From positions 62,001-126,000 of the forward strand of contig NZ_JADKPR010000016.1 of the NCBI RefSeq assembly GCF_015351475.1: a stretch of 64,000 nt of DNA, in the 5' to 3' direction. The notes beneath the pieces were generated by a model, which ran no database searches, was not told where the DNA came from, and saw only the letters and a list, made by a program, of their open reading frames with translations. This stretch comes from Flavobacterium sp. HJJ. GTDB taxonomy: Bacteria > Bacteroidota > Bacteroidia > Flavobacteriales > Flavobacteriaceae. Positions within the stretch are counted from its first letter, which is position 1. The number at the start of each line of letters is the position of its first letter. Shown here piece after piece: positions 37,798 to 46,973 of this stretch. The position numbers and the translations under genes are program-made.

Positions 37798-38588
37798 GAT
37801 TCTATTGGTTCCATTGTATCTCCTATACTTAATGTGTATGATAATATCGGGTAAATAAAATTTAAATTGTTGTTTTCCTGTCCTCTTAAAGTATAAAATT
37901 CTTTTTTTTGATTTTCATCAGCCAATGTTAACAATTCTCCATTGGAGAAATACGGTAAATTATCTTTGAAATGTATAAATGTTTTTGATTTTCTAAAAGT
38001 AATTCCAAGCCATTTATTATCAAATTCAAGTTTCTTTTTGCTTAAAGCAGATTCTAATATAATTTTATGAAGAAACTTTTTATTAGTTTCCAATGAAAAT
38101 AGGATAATAGAATTATGTGTCAGCGGGATTTCGTATTCTTCATTACTTACTTTGTCTTTAATTTTTAGTTTACGTATGTTCTTTTCTATTAAATTGTCAG
38201 GATTTTCATAGCATGAAAATAAACCAATAAAAGAGCCAGTTTCCAAATCTAAAGATTGATCAGAATGATAATTCATTTTAGAATAATTACAGTCGTAGAT
38301 TTCTATAAGTGCATTATTAAAATCTGCCGATTGTAAATTTTCAATAGGATTATTTTGAATTTCAGTATTTAAAGACGCTATAATTTGATGATGTACAGGA
38401 GAAAAATCATGAGGCGGAATATTGTAAATACTGGTTGTTCTTGTGATTGGAATATTTTGATCAGATATATTAACTAAATTATTTCCGATTCTCCCTTTAG
38501 TGATATTTTCAAAAGTTATGGAATTTGATAATTCTTCGAATAAGTTTTCAAGAGGGAGTGTGATTTTATAAAAGCCTAAGTTGTTCAT
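37794..38588 (-). CDS. 2OG-Fe(II) oxygenase-like protein (AlkB-like), short paralogue
   Basis: The 264-residue protein has an HxD motif in KMNYHSDQSLDLETGSFIGL, a distal His in TNKKFLHKIIL and an Arg in GITFRKSKTF. These match the Fe(II) and 2-oxoglutarate ligands of AlkB-type dioxygenases. The order and spacing align with the longer upstream protein (38603-39832), including the strand NSIILFSLETNK and a C-terminal motif ending SIGDTMEPI. The two are divergent paralogues. A nucleic acid demethylase or hydroxylase role is inferred from the fold and from the overlapping endonuclease V-like gene. Confidence 0.65.
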   Translation of the reverse strand: MNNLGFYKITLPLENLFEELSNSITFENITKGRIGNNLVNISDQNIPITRTTSIYNIPPHDFSPVHHQIIASLNTEIQNNPIENLQSADFNNALIEIYDCNYSKMNYHSDQSLDLETGSFIGLFSCYENPDNLIEKNIRKLKIKDKVSNEEYEIPLTHNSIILFSLETNKKFLHKIILESALSKKKLEFDNKWLGITFRKSKTFIHFKDNLPYFSNGELLTLADENQKKEFYTLRGQENNNLNFIYPILSYTLSIGDTMEPIES

Positions 38589-38602
38589 TACTTATTGTCA
38601 GA

Positions 38603-39832
38603 TTAAAATATTGGTTTTTCGTAATCACCAGAATTCATGCTAAAATGAATTTTACCGTATTCTATTTTCTTTTCACTGATATTTTCTTCGTAATATGAAT
38701 TTCTTAGGTCAATCATTGTATCTGAAGTCATTGGTTCAAGTTTAATAAACGTATTGTTTTCCTTGATATAGGTTTGGTCATTTATGTAAACGGCTTCTAA
38801 ATTTGAACAGCGGGCAACATAACCCATTCTAATTGGAATTTGATCTACATTTAGAACAGAAGGCTTAATTTCGTGAGTGTATAATCTATTTGTAGAAAGA
38901 GGTATTAAAAAAGCTGAATTTGGATACAAAGTAACACTGAATTCCTTTTCTAAAGCTGGATCAGTTACGGTATTCTTTAATTTAAAATGAAGTTTTGTCA
39001 GTCCGCTTGCTTTCTTATAAAACCAATCGTACCTATCCTCTTTTGATTGTGTCAGCTGGTCAAAATTGGATTTGTCATAGAAAGTGCAAAAAGCAATAAT
39101 ACCATCTTTAGACATATCTTTTGTTTTGTCAGAATGTGCTTTTATTTTAGATTTTACTTCTTTTGCGCTGTCATTGCTCTTTATTTTATTCTCATAAATT
39201 TGAGCTAGAACATGATTAACTTTTGTTTCTTTTTCAAAAGTATATTTGATAGCATTATTTAAAAAGTTTAGGATAATTTGATCAGTTTTTCTAAAATTGT
39301 CTGTTGGTCCGGTAAAATTGCTTGAACATCTCAAAAGGCGAAAATGAAGCAATTCTGAATTATTTGTATTTTCTTTTACAATTTCAGTTAAATAAATGCC
39401 TTTTCTTAGAGCCTTAGATTCTTTGTTCGATTCTGTCAGTTCCTGAAATAAATGTTCAGATTTAATTGTATTAAAATAATCATTGTCGCCAAACATATTT
39501 CGGTAATAGATTCCAGCATTGCTGATAAGAAGCGGAACTTCTCCTAATGTTGTAAAATGCAGATTATCACCTTTGTAATTTTCGTGATTTATTGACAGTT
39601 CTTCGATTACATAAAAGCTATGTTCATTGTTTTTAAGTTGATTAATATCTCCGCAGACGTAAATCATTTTGTTAGCTAACGAAGTTTTAATTTCAGAAAA
39701 ATCATTTACTACAATTCCACAGAATTTTTCTATCAGGTAGCTAAGCTCTAAAGTTGTGTTTGTGTTTTTACCTAAAACAATGAGAATATTTTTGTCTTTA
39801 GAAATTTTGTTTTCGCTGGGTAATGTCATCAT
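38603..39832 (-). CDS. 2OG-Fe(II) oxygenase-like protein (AlkB-like) with extra N-terminal domain
   Basis: The 409-residue protein has about 190 N-terminal residues with no domain I know (starts NILIVLGKNTNTTLELSYLI, a Rossmann-like strand-helix opening). The second half has IKAHSDKTKDM (HxD), PLSTNRLYTHEIKPS (distal His) and IRMGYVARCSN (Arg). These are the ligands of a 2OG-Fe(II) oxygenase and align with the next gene's product. The ending MNSGDYEKPIF matches SIGDTMEPI in the paralogue. It is first in the operon, 14 bp before the paralogue. No similarity to a named family beyond the superfamily is claimed. Confidence 0.6.
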   Translation of the reverse strand: MMTLPSENKISKDKNILIVLGKNTNTTLELSYLIEKFCGIVVNDFSEIKTSLANKMIYVCGDINQLKNNEHSFYVIEELSINHENYKGDNLHFTTLGEVPLLISNAGIYYRNMFGDNDYFNTIKSEHLFQELTESNKESKALRKGIYLTEIVKENTNNSELLHFRLLRCSSNFTGPTDNFRKTDQIILNFLNNAIKYTFEKETKVNHVLAQIYENKIKSNDSAKEVKSKIKAHSDKTKDMSKDGIIAFCTFYDKSNFDQLTQSKEDRYDWFYKKASGLTKLHFKLKNTVTDPALEKEFSVTLYPNSAFLIPLSTNRLYTHEIKPSVLNVDQIPIRMGYVARCSNLEAVYINDQTYIKENNTFIKLEPMTSDTMIDLRNSYYEENISEKKIEYGKIHFSMNSGDYEKPIF

Positions 39833-40124
39833 CTTTTATGCGTTTTCTTCTTTAGTTTAAGTTGGATCTCAGTGTTTTTATTGCTAATATATAACTAATT
39901 TTATTACAGAAATAAATAAATTTTTTAAATAGCAGTTTGGCTTTTTTATATTTGTAAATAGTAGAAAGATATATTTAAAACTAAGTTGATTTATAATTTT
40001 TTTTGTGTGCTGAATGAAAACTAAAGTTAGTTTTCTAAAATTTTCCAATGAAAAGCTGCTACAGATGTTCTAAAGTTTAAAAGACATAATGTGTTTGTTC
40101 TTAAAATCTATTTAAGATCAGTAT

Positions 40125-41645
40125 TTATATGAAATTTGTAACAGGGAAGTAGGCTGTCAGTAGATTTAACGTAGTTTCATAAGTCGTTTTTCGCCTCACT
40201 TTTGCAAGCAGCCAGGATAAGAAACTCATGATAAAAATATCTTTTGGGCCGTTTTGTGCCGAAACTATAAAATCTTCTATTGCTATTTGGAATTTTTGTG
40301 TTTTTATAATTTCGGGTTTCAGTACATATTGCTCAATAAATAAAAGATAGTGTACAACACGTTCTTCATTTATCGTTAAAAGGTATTTTTTATAACGCCG
40401 TTTAAAACTTTTTATTCGGGATAAAGCCAGTTCGGTGTTTTCCTGCTGGGCGTGCAGAAGGATTTCGACAAGACACTTTTTTATGGTCCAGTCCATTCCC
40501 ATTTTTTTTTCGTACCAGCTGTCGGTATGGTTTAATTTTGCCATTTCTTTTACGGCATTGCGTCCTGCATTTTGCTGTAAGTAAAAAACGATCAGCATCA
40601 GACGGAGGTCATTGCTGTCATTAGGATCTGTTTTTTTATTTGAAGAAAGCGCTTTTTCGGCAATTTCAATTGCTTTTTGCCAATGACCAAGATAATTTTC
40701 ATTGAAAGCCAATAATAAAAAATACCGAAGGCAGAACCGCTGATAATATTTACCAGATTGTTTTTGAAGTTCGGCAGACATCAAACCAAGATAATCCAAA
40801 GATTCTCTAAACTGACCATTCCGAAAATAGAAGTTGGCTATAAAATATAAAATGTAGATATGATAGTATAAATGTCTGTCTGTCAGATCCGTTTTTTTAC
40901 TAATGAAACGGTAGCTTTTAACTACAAAAGGCTGAATAAGCGAGAAATTACTGTTTAGGGAAGCATATTCGTTGGCGATAAATAATATTTGATACAGCGA
41001 TTTAAAAGTCAGTCTCTGTTTTAATGATATTCCATGTGTTTCAATGGTGGTTTTTATGAGTGACTGAAAATCTACAATCCGGCCTTCGTGATGAATAGCG
41101 GCAAGTTCACGGCGCAGAACAGCATAGCCTAAATTAAGCTGTTCCTCATATTCGAGCTGTTTTTTATTGGCTTTAAACTTCTCAATTATTTTTTCGATTG
41201 GTTCCGACAGATTGAAATGTGCAAATTGTATCTGAGTCTGATAGATTTCATTGAGAAGACCAAAATGTTCAATGCTCAATGCAATATCTTCGGCCTTTGC
41301 AAGACATTTAAAGGCTGTTTTTATCAATTTGTGTTCAAAAAATAAACGGCTTACAACAATAAGACGGAGTACTGCATTTTCTTGTGAGGTGTCATTCTCA
41401 AAACTTCGATTGGCCATGAAATCAATCATACTGTCATACAGTCTTTTTCTGAGAGCATGATAGGCATCGGTACTTTTTTTGTTTTCTAAAGTATTTATTT
41501 TATAGTTTATATCGTCAGTTTTTAAAGAATTGAATAATGCTGTATTGCCTGTGTCTTTACGTTTGTTCTTTTTTGAAAGATATTGTATGAATGCCTTTTT
41601 TTCGTTTTCATTCATCATATTTACTATTTCCTGAAGTGCATTCAT
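40125..41645 (-). CDS. TPR-like helical repeat protein of unknown function
   Basis: The frame opens at 41684, but ATG at 41645 (MNALQEIVNMMNENEKKAFI) looks like the real start, giving 506 residues. The whole protein is alpha-helical with TPR-like pairs, for example YFIANFYFRNGQFRESLDYL and ENYLGHWQKAIEIAEKALSS. It has no signal peptide, membrane span or enzymatic motif. The N-terminus (NEKKAFIQYLSKKNKR) is basic. Such Bacteroidota proteins are usually annotated as hypothetical TPR proteins. It is transcribed away from the YiaA-like gene. Confidence 0.65.
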   Translation of the reverse strand: MNALQEIVNMMNENEKKAFIQYLSKKNKRKDTGNTALFNSLKTDDINYKINTLENKKSTDAYHALRKRLYDSMIDFMANRSFENDTSQENAVLRLIVVSRLFFEHKLIKTAFKCLAKAEDIALSIEHFGLLNEIYQTQIQFAHFNLSEPIEKIIEKFKANKKQLEYEEQLNLGYAVLRRELAAIHHEGRIVDFQSLIKTTIETHGISLKQRLTFKSLYQILFIANEYASLNSNFSLIQPFVVKSYRFISKKTDLTDRHLYYHIYILYFIANFYFRNGQFRESLDYLGLMSAELQKQSGKYYQRFCLRYFLLLAFNENYLGHWQKAIEIAEKALSSNKKTDPNDSNDLRLMLIVFYLQQNAGRNAVKEMAKLNHTDSWYEKKMGMDWTIKKCLVEILLHAQQENTELALSRIKSFKRRYKKYLLTINEERVVHYLLFIEQYVLKPEIIKTQKFQIAIEDFIVSAQNGPKDIFIMSFLSWLLAKVRRKTTYETTLNLLTAYFPVTNFI

Positions 41646-41774
41646 ACGGATGGTTTTTTTTAGTATAAAAATAATAAAATACATTTTTATATCGTCAGTT
41701 TTATTAATAAATTGATTTTTAGAATTCCTGTTTCATGCTGACATTTGCCTCATAATCATAAAACATAAAAAATT

Positions 41775-42245
41775 ATGGAACCGCTAAAATCAAATGAATC
41801 AAACAGCAATTCAGAATCAAGAAATGCAAGATTAAACAATGAATCTCCTCTAAAGCCAAGTGTCGCTTTTGTGGGCGCATCGTGGATGACGTTAATTATA
41901 GGTATGACTTCCTATTGTATCGGACTTTATAACTCGGATATGGCTTACAACGAAAAAGGATATTATTTTACGATTCTCCTTTTTGGTCTTTTCTCTGTAA
42001 TATCAGTGCAGAAAAGTGTACGAGACAGACTGGAAGGTATTCCCGTAACCGATTTATATTACGGTTTAAGTTGGTTTAGTACCATTACTGCTGTAGTATT
42101 GTTAATAATCGGTCTATGGAATGCCGATTTACTCCTGAGTGAAAAAGGATTCTTCGGAATGTCGTTCGTATTAGGACTGTTTTCTGCTCTTGCAGTGCAA
42201 AAAAATACCCGAGATCTCAAACAATTTGAATCGGCTAACATATAG
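41775..42245 (+). CDS. YiaA/YiaB-family inner membrane protein
   Basis: The 156-residue protein has two copies of the YiaAB two-helix domain. The first is SWMTLIIGMTSYCIGLYNSD then KGYYFTILLFGLFSVISVQK. The second is YGLSWFSTITAVVLLIIGLW then KGFFGMSFVLGLFSALAVQK. Each ends with a Q-K-N/S-x-R-D motif. A Ser/Asn-rich cytoplasmic N-terminus of about 30 residues precedes. Family function is unknown; some members are linked to envelope stress. It is a stand-alone gene. Confidence 0.85.
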   Translation: MEPLKSNESNSNSESRNARLNNESPLKPSVAFVGASWMTLIIGMTSYCIGLYNSDMAYNEKGYYFTILLFGLFSVISVQKSVRDRLEGIPVTDLYYGLSWFSTITAVVLLIIGLWNADLLLSEKGFFGMSFVLGLFSALAVQKNTRDLKQFESANI

Positions 42246-42404
42246 TTTTTAGCGGGCCTCATTACTGTCACAACATTGTGCAGTTTTGAGGTTTTCTAAG
42301 TTTTAATTTGTAAGGATGTGAAGCCTAATGTCACTTTTCTTATGGATATTGTACGAATGTCTCCTGACTTTGTACCTGCAATCTAAATCAAATATTTTAT
42401 TGAC

Positions 42405-42434
42405 AAAAAGCTTCAGATTTCTCTGGAGCTTTTC
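42405..42434 (+). terminator. Terminator hairpin downstream of the YiaA-like gene
   Basis: AAAAAGCTTCAGA and CTCTGGAGCTTTTCT form a stem with one G-T pair and a short loop. The sequence is of the same family as the hairpins at 21775 and 46456. It lies 160 bp after the gene, with nothing else between them. Confidence 0.65.
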
Positions 42435-42610
42435 TATGAGTAATAAAAACTAAAACTCCGATTTGGATAGGAAAAATATTTTTTGTCTTTAAAATAGATA
42501 TTCACAATTGATGAAATAGCTGCAGATTGAGTTATATTAGCTAGAGAAAAAAGTATAATCATTACAAGTTATCAGGTAATAATCAGAATAAACTTAAAAA
42601 CGAATCACTT

Positions 42611-43741
42611 ATGAATAAAGACGAAATCGTAGAATATATTGTTGACAGAATTAATGCTAATGAGGATCAGTATCAGATAGAAGCTTCTTTGAAAAGAAAA
42701 GAAATTGATCCAGCTCAATTTGATTCTTTGATGGATCAGGCATTGGCTAGGATTTTAGAGCATAAATTAAAAACTTATCCACGGCAGAATATAATTCGGT
42801 TTACAATCTGGACAATTTTGTTGTTATTCTTTTCAGCTTTATTCTTCTTCATTCTTCCCGGATTAGGTATTACCCGAAACACGATTACACTTTCAATTCT
42901 AGGTACAATTTGTTTAAGTGTTTCACTTCTTAATGTTTTTATTTATTATGGCAGCTGGAGGAAACGAAATATTGAGAAATACGGAAAGCCCAAGCCTCCC
43001 ATAGAGGGTTATCTCGTAATATCTTTTTTTCCAGGGTTTATATTTTATTTCATCATATCAAGTTGTTTTTCTTCAGGAGCTGATAAAATATTGAAAGAAA
43101 CTCAACAAGATGCTGTTGCAACGGTTATTGATGGATCTTCGATAGAAGGAAGAATAAATTACGCTACTGTTACGGTCGAATTTATGACAAAAGACGGCAG
43201 AGTCATTACGGCAGTTGAAGATGTTTCTACTTATGAATTCAAAGATTTTTATCAAGGTCAAAAACTAAACATTGTTTATTCTAAAAATGACCCTCACAAT
43301 ATAGATTTGCTTATTGATAATTATAGTGTGTTAAAATATAAAAATAAACTGCAAAGAGAAATAGAACCTAAAGATCTATTAAATCTGTCATCGGTTTCTT
43401 TTGAGAATCTAGGTGCAGAACTCAATAAAATCAATAATAATTGGGTTTATAATGATTCGGAAGGCGTTTGGATTGATGAAAAAAGACAGCAGATTATTTC
43501 TACCAGAAAAAAGCCTGATCAGGTTATTTTGATGATGCCAAGAGGATATGGCAACGATTTTGATTTTGCCAATAAATTTCTTAAAATAGGATTTGTTAAA
43601 ATTAACACTCAAAAATTAGATATAGAAGCCGATCCTGCAGAAACAATTTATATAAAAGACGATTATCTGGCTAGTTTTAAAATTGTAAATAAGAATTTTA
43701 AATCAAACCTGATTATTGTTGTCGAGAAATTGAAAAAATGA
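42611..43741 (+). CDS. Membrane protein with DUF3592-like domain
   Basis: The 376-residue protein has a charged N-terminus (NKDEIVEYIVDRINANEDQY), then three spans at about 63-85, 92-113 and 133-155. Residues about 160-235 (AVATVIDGSSIEGRINYATV, TVEFMTKDGRVITAVEDV, YQGQKLNIVYSKNDPHNI) resemble DUF3592, a beta domain of membrane proteins of unknown role. The last 130 residues are mixed and soluble. No enzyme motif is seen. It is isolated on the plus strand. Confidence 0.6.
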   Translation: MNKDEIVEYIVDRINANEDQYQIEASLKRKEIDPAQFDSLMDQALARILEHKLKTYPRQNIIRFTIWTILLLFFSALFFFILPGLGITRNTITLSILGTICLSVSLLNVFIYYGSWRKRNIEKYGKPKPPIEGYLVISFFPGFIFYFIISSCFSSGADKILKETQQDAVATVIDGSSIEGRINYATVTVEFMTKDGRVITAVEDVSTYEFKDFYQGQKLNIVYSKNDPHNIDLLIDNYSVLKYKNKLQREIEPKDLLNLSSVSFENLGAELNKINNNWVYNDSEGVWIDEKRQQIISTRKKPDQVILMMPRGYGNDFDFANKFLKIGFVKINTQKLDIEADPAETIYIKDDYLASFKIVNKNFKSNLIIVVEKLKK

Positions 43742-43813
43742 TAAAATAGGGTAGGAATGTTTTGATATGTAATTATTTACGAAGTGAAATTTGGATATGG
43801 TTAAAAAGCTTGA

Positions 43814-44035
43814 TATGTCCATGATAGAGGAGATGTTGAGGATAAGATAAGGATTCAAAAGTTAGTGTTTCCAGAGAGTTTGTCAATTAGGGCAGAAAAT
43901 AGAGAATATCTAACCAAAAAAGGGAACCGTATTTTTGAGTTAATTCCAATTTTTACGGGAGGTGATGAACATGATAATCATAAAAAAACCCATCAAAATG
44001 CTGATGGGTTGTTCTTAGTAGCGGGAAGCATTTAA
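43814..44035 (+). pseudogene. Remnant of a serine site-specific recombinase C-terminus
   Basis: The frame from 43814 to TAA at 44033-44035 encodes DKIRIQKLVFPESLSI, then RAENREYLTKKGNRIFELIP. This matches the C-terminal consensus of Bacteroidota serine recombinases (IRxQxLLFPEG-x-x-Y-D-xxNxxxRTxRxNxIFxLI). There is no start and the catalytic domain is absent. The tail runs through a hairpin (43986-44010, AACCCATCA pairing with TGATGGGTT). It is a dead fragment of a mobile element. Confidence 0.5.
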
Positions 44036-44168
44036 ATGTCTAACCGGCTTATGGAAGATTTCTAAAAAGAATTACTTAAGCACACTTGGATATATTTAAT
44101 ATTTCTAAGGGCCAGATTAAAAACTGTTATATCTAAATTAGATAGCTAATAAAAGAATGTTTTTTCTT

Positions 44169-44738
44169 TTAAGTGATATTTTTTAAGAAATTTAAAAGCT
44201 TTATTTCCTTTTGAATTATTCTTACCATAAATAGTCCAAAGATTAATAAAAAAATATATCCGCTTGATAGGATGTAAAGATAAAAGCCTCTTGAGAAATT
44301 GTTTTCAAAAACAGGTAAAAGCAACGTGAAGCCAACAATATAAGTCATGTAAATGACAGGTGTAAGGATGTAATGTATTTTTTTTCTCCATTTGTAAAAC
44401 TCATGCGCTAGTTTACTGTATTCAATTAAGTTAACATCGGTTTTTAAGTCCTGTAGTTTTTTTACGCTGATCGATTCTAAGGCTGCGCGGATAAGAAGCA
44501 TTGCAATCATAATACATAATCCAAAACTAAACTGTGTATGTCTATAAGCACCTGCCCAAATATAATAAGTGATTAATATTAATGAGGTTAGACTTAAAAT
44601 TATTCTGGTCCAAAAATGACTGCGTTTAATTTTTTTAGTATGCGCCTCTGCTTTTTTAATAATTTCGGAAGCAGTTGGCTGTGTATTAGATTCTGTCTGC
44701 TGATCCCAGATATTTTGTAATTCTTCAAATGTTTTCAT
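44169..44738 (-). CDS. Four-span membrane protein of a sigma-factor operon (possible anti-sigma partner)
   Basis: The open frame begins at 44747, but MKTFEELQNIWDQQ from 44738 is the better start (189 residues). The cytoplasmic N-terminus (about 45 residues) is followed by spans near 46-66, 74-91, 125-148 and 155-178. Its start overlaps the end of the ECF sigma gene by about 14 bases, the usual place for an anti-sigma factor in such operons. No zinc-finger motif is visible, so the anti-sigma role is inference only. Confidence 0.6.
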   Translation of the reverse strand: MKTFEELQNIWDQQTESNTQPTASEIIKKAEAHTKKIKRSHFWTRIILSLTSLILITYYIWAGAYRHTQFSFGLCIMIAMLLIRAALESISVKKLQDLKTDVNLIEYSKLAHEFYKWRKKIHYILTPVIYMTYIVGFTLLLPVFENNFSRGFYLYILSSGYIFLLIFGLFMVRIIQKEIKLLNFLKNIT

Positions 44739-45219
44739 TTTGTACACATTGAGTTAAACTTTTTTTGATTCTATGAATTCTAACGCGAAGTGTTTCTTCA
44801 GTTATCCCGATTACTTCTGATATTTCCTGGTATTCTAAACCGTCTAAAGTCATTAGGATTATCATTTTGTTTGTTTCTTCAAGTTTTTGTATGCATTGAT
44901 ACATTTGCTGCAGCTGTTCATCTTTTTCGCTCGAATAGGTTTCTGAAACTGTCTGAGGCATAATATCGGTCCTAATTTCTTTTCTTGAAGATGATTTTCT
45001 TAAATAAAGAAGGCATGTGTTTACTGCAATCCTGTAAATCCAGGTGCTGATACTCGAGTCATTTCGGAAGGTGTCTAATTTCTCCCAGACTTTGATGAAG
45101 ATTTCTTGAGCTGCATCAGAGGCCAATGCAGTATCTCCACAAAAATAACCTTTGCACAAACGAAACACCTTATTGTAATGCTTGTAATAGATCTCGTTGA
45201 ATTGTTCTTTTTTAGCCAC
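44725..45219 (-). CDS. ECF RNA polymerase sigma factor
   Basis: The 164-residue protein has sigma-2 (YYKHYNKVFRLCKGYFCGD, then DAAQEIFIKVWEKLDTFR and STWIYRIAVNTCLLYLRK) and sigma-4 (LDGLEYQEISEVIGITEETL, then RVRIHRIKKSL). Region 3 is absent, as in ECF sigma-70 factors. It starts one base after the stop of the alpha/beta hydrolase gene and overlaps the membrane protein gene. The operon would respond to an envelope or stress signal. The target promoter cannot be fixed by eye. Confidence 0.92.
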   Translation of the reverse strand: MAKKEQFNEIYYKHYNKVFRLCKGYFCGDTALASDAAQEIFIKVWEKLDTFRNDSSISTWIYRIAVNTCLLYLRKSSSRKEIRTDIMPQTVSETYSSEKDEQLQQMYQCIQKLEETNKMIILMTLDGLEYQEISEVIGITEETLRVRIHRIKKSLTQCVQNENI

Positions 45220-45220
45220 C

Positions 45221-46057
45221 TTATTTTAATTCAAGTTTTACTTTATCCATAAACCATTCAGGTTGATCGTACATTACAAAATGAGCAGAGTTTGCTGCGT
45301 AATAAATTTTAACAGAAGGAAGGTTTTCATACTGGGCTTTATAGGTGTTTTGTACTGTATTAAGATCTGGATTTGTGGCAGCTAAAATGACTGCTGGAAT
45401 TTTAATCTTAGAAATTTCTTTTCGCAGGTCTAAATTAAGCATGTCAATATAACCATAAACATAGGTTTTTCTATCGGCAATATTCATCCATTCATTGATT
45501 GTTTTCTGTTTTTCTTTGTTCATGCACATATAAGCAGTCGACTGCGAATTCATTCCGTTGAACGCTTTTTGATCCATTGCCAGCATCATTTTACTTTGTG
45601 GATTGTCGTACGGAATAATTTCCCCTTTGTAGTTAGGAATCATCAAAGCTGCACTTGCAGGTAAAGCATCAACGATAATTAACTTTTTAAACAAATTGGT
45701 TTCTTGAGAGGCTAACCACAAGCTTAAAGTACCTCCTAAACTATGGCCAATTAATGTAGCATTCTTTATTTTCTTTGTTTTTACATAAGAAATGACCTGA
45801 TCTTTTATGGTAGAAAACCAAGGTTCTTCAATTGGAGGAACATTTCCGAATCCTGCAAAAGTAAAAACATGACATTCGTAATTTTTAGAAAGCTCTGCAA
45901 CTGTTTCATTCCATACTTCTCCTGTACAGCCAAAACCAGGGAATAACAAGACAGGAGCTCCTTTTCCTTTTACCTCTACTTTGAAGGCAGTTTGTGAAAA
46001 AACAGATTTTGAGATAAGAAGAATAAATGTAATAATTAAAATAGATTTCGTTTTCAT
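45221..46057 (-). CDS. Secreted alpha/beta hydrolase
   Basis: The 278-residue protein has a signal peptide (ILIITFILLISKSVFSQ). The oxyanion region is LLFPGFGCTGEVW, the nucleophile elbow is LIGHSLGGTLSLWLAS, and the catalytic His is near the C-terminus in NSAHFVMYDQPEWF. The acid residue is likely Asp in AATNPDLNT. The triad is complete, so it is an active esterase, lipase or peptidase of unknown substrate. It is the first gene of a three-gene minus-strand unit with the ECF sigma factor. Confidence 0.88.
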   Translation of the reverse strand: MKTKSILIITFILLISKSVFSQTAFKVEVKGKGAPVLLFPGFGCTGEVWNETVAELSKNYECHVFTFAGFGNVPPIEEPWFSTIKDQVISYVKTKKIKNATLIGHSLGGTLSLWLASQETNLFKKLIIVDALPASAALMIPNYKGEIIPYDNPQSKMMLAMDQKAFNGMNSQSTAYMCMNKEKQKTINEWMNIADRKTYVYGYIDMLNLDLRKEISKIKIPAVILAATNPDLNTVQNTYKAQYENLPSVKIYYAANSAHFVMYDQPEWFMDKVKLELK

Positions 46058-46455
46058 AAGATTTAATTTTTTAAAGTTTATCTTTTGATACAGTACTAGG
46101 TTAATTGTTACCTCAAAAAAACATTTTTTTTTAAAATATTTTTATCGCTTTCAGAATTTAGGTTTAAAATCCTGCAGTTTAGCTTAATAAAAAGCAAGTG
46201 ATGATTTAAAAAGAGTGCAGAAAAAGTGGTAAATAAAAAAAAATGGAGAAAGAAAAAAACCATTCTTTTGGATAGACAGAGGCGGAAACACTTTTATTAA
46301 TTTCTTTTTTAGTTTTTTCAGAAAGCTTAGCAGTCTAGGAAAATAAAAGCGTTTAGATTTCAATTTAGAGGTGTTAGAAATATAGATTTCTTCTTATTCA
46401 GATTATCTAATCTTATTAATACCAAAATAATTGAATTTTACAAAAGGTGTATAAT
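46058..46455. other. AT-rich intergenic region, about 400 bp
   Basis: No open frame or RNA gene is apparent. The near end must carry the promoter for the hydrolase-sigma operon. The far end leads into a terminator-like hairpin and the pckA fragment. Confidence 0.4.
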
Positions 46456-46488
46456 AAAAAAGCTCCAGATTTCTCTGAAGCTTTTTTC
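46456..46488. terminator. Terminator-like hairpin next to pckA fragment
   Basis: AAAAAAGCTCCAGA and TCTGAAGCTTTTTT form a long stem with one mismatch pair (G-T) and a short loop. It shares CAGATTTCTCTG with the hairpin at 42405. It is followed by a stretch resembling a degenerate tRNA 3' end read on the minus strand (GGTTCGAAAATTGTCCC). Confidence 0.55.
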
Positions 46489-46598
46489 GTTGTAGCCCTA
46501 ACGGGACAATTTTCGAACCATTTTGTGGAAGATTTGAGTAAATTGAATAGGGTTTAAATTTTGATTAAATCAATAGTAAAAATTTATCTTCGCGTCAG

Positions 46599-46973
46599 AT
46601 ATGGAATAATAAAGTTTCGCCGGAACCGGTTCCGTCCTTTTCACCTGCTTTCGGAGAAGCATTCTTGACTTTACATCCTACAAAGTATTCTCAAACACTT
46701 ATCAGTAAAATGAAAGAGCATGGTGCAAAAGCTTATTTAGTGAATACGGGATGGAATGGAACAGGAAAAGGATTTCTCTTAAAAATACAAGGGCTATTAT
46801 TGATGCCATCATAAATGGAGAGATTAATGAGGTAGCTACTATAAAAATACCTTTTTTAAATTTAACAGTACCCATTTTTTTGACAGATATAGGTGAAGGA
46901 ATTTTGGATCCAAGAGATAGTTATGCAGATGTGAATGAATGGGAAAAAAGAGCAAGAGATTTGGCCTCTCGCC
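46599..46973 (+). pseudogene. pckA: Fragment of ATP-dependent phosphoenolpyruvate carboxykinase with a frameshift
   Basis: Codons from 46599 give [20 protein letters not shown] and [13 protein letters not shown], conserved PckA segments. After the A4 run at 46766-46769 the match moves to the +1 frame: [19 protein letters not shown], then GILDPRDSYADVNEWEKRA and ends at DLASR (46973). Restoring one A repairs the frame. The ATP-binding and catalytic N-terminal two-thirds and the true C-terminus are missing. It is a relic of about 125 codons. The intact pckA should be elsewhere in the genome. Confidence 0.85.

Noticed and set aside
41508..41702. 17-bp direct repeat TTTATATCGTCAGTTTT inside and upstream of the TPR-like gene
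   Set aside because: Only two AT-rich copies, 178 bp apart and with no structure; probably a local duplication or chance.
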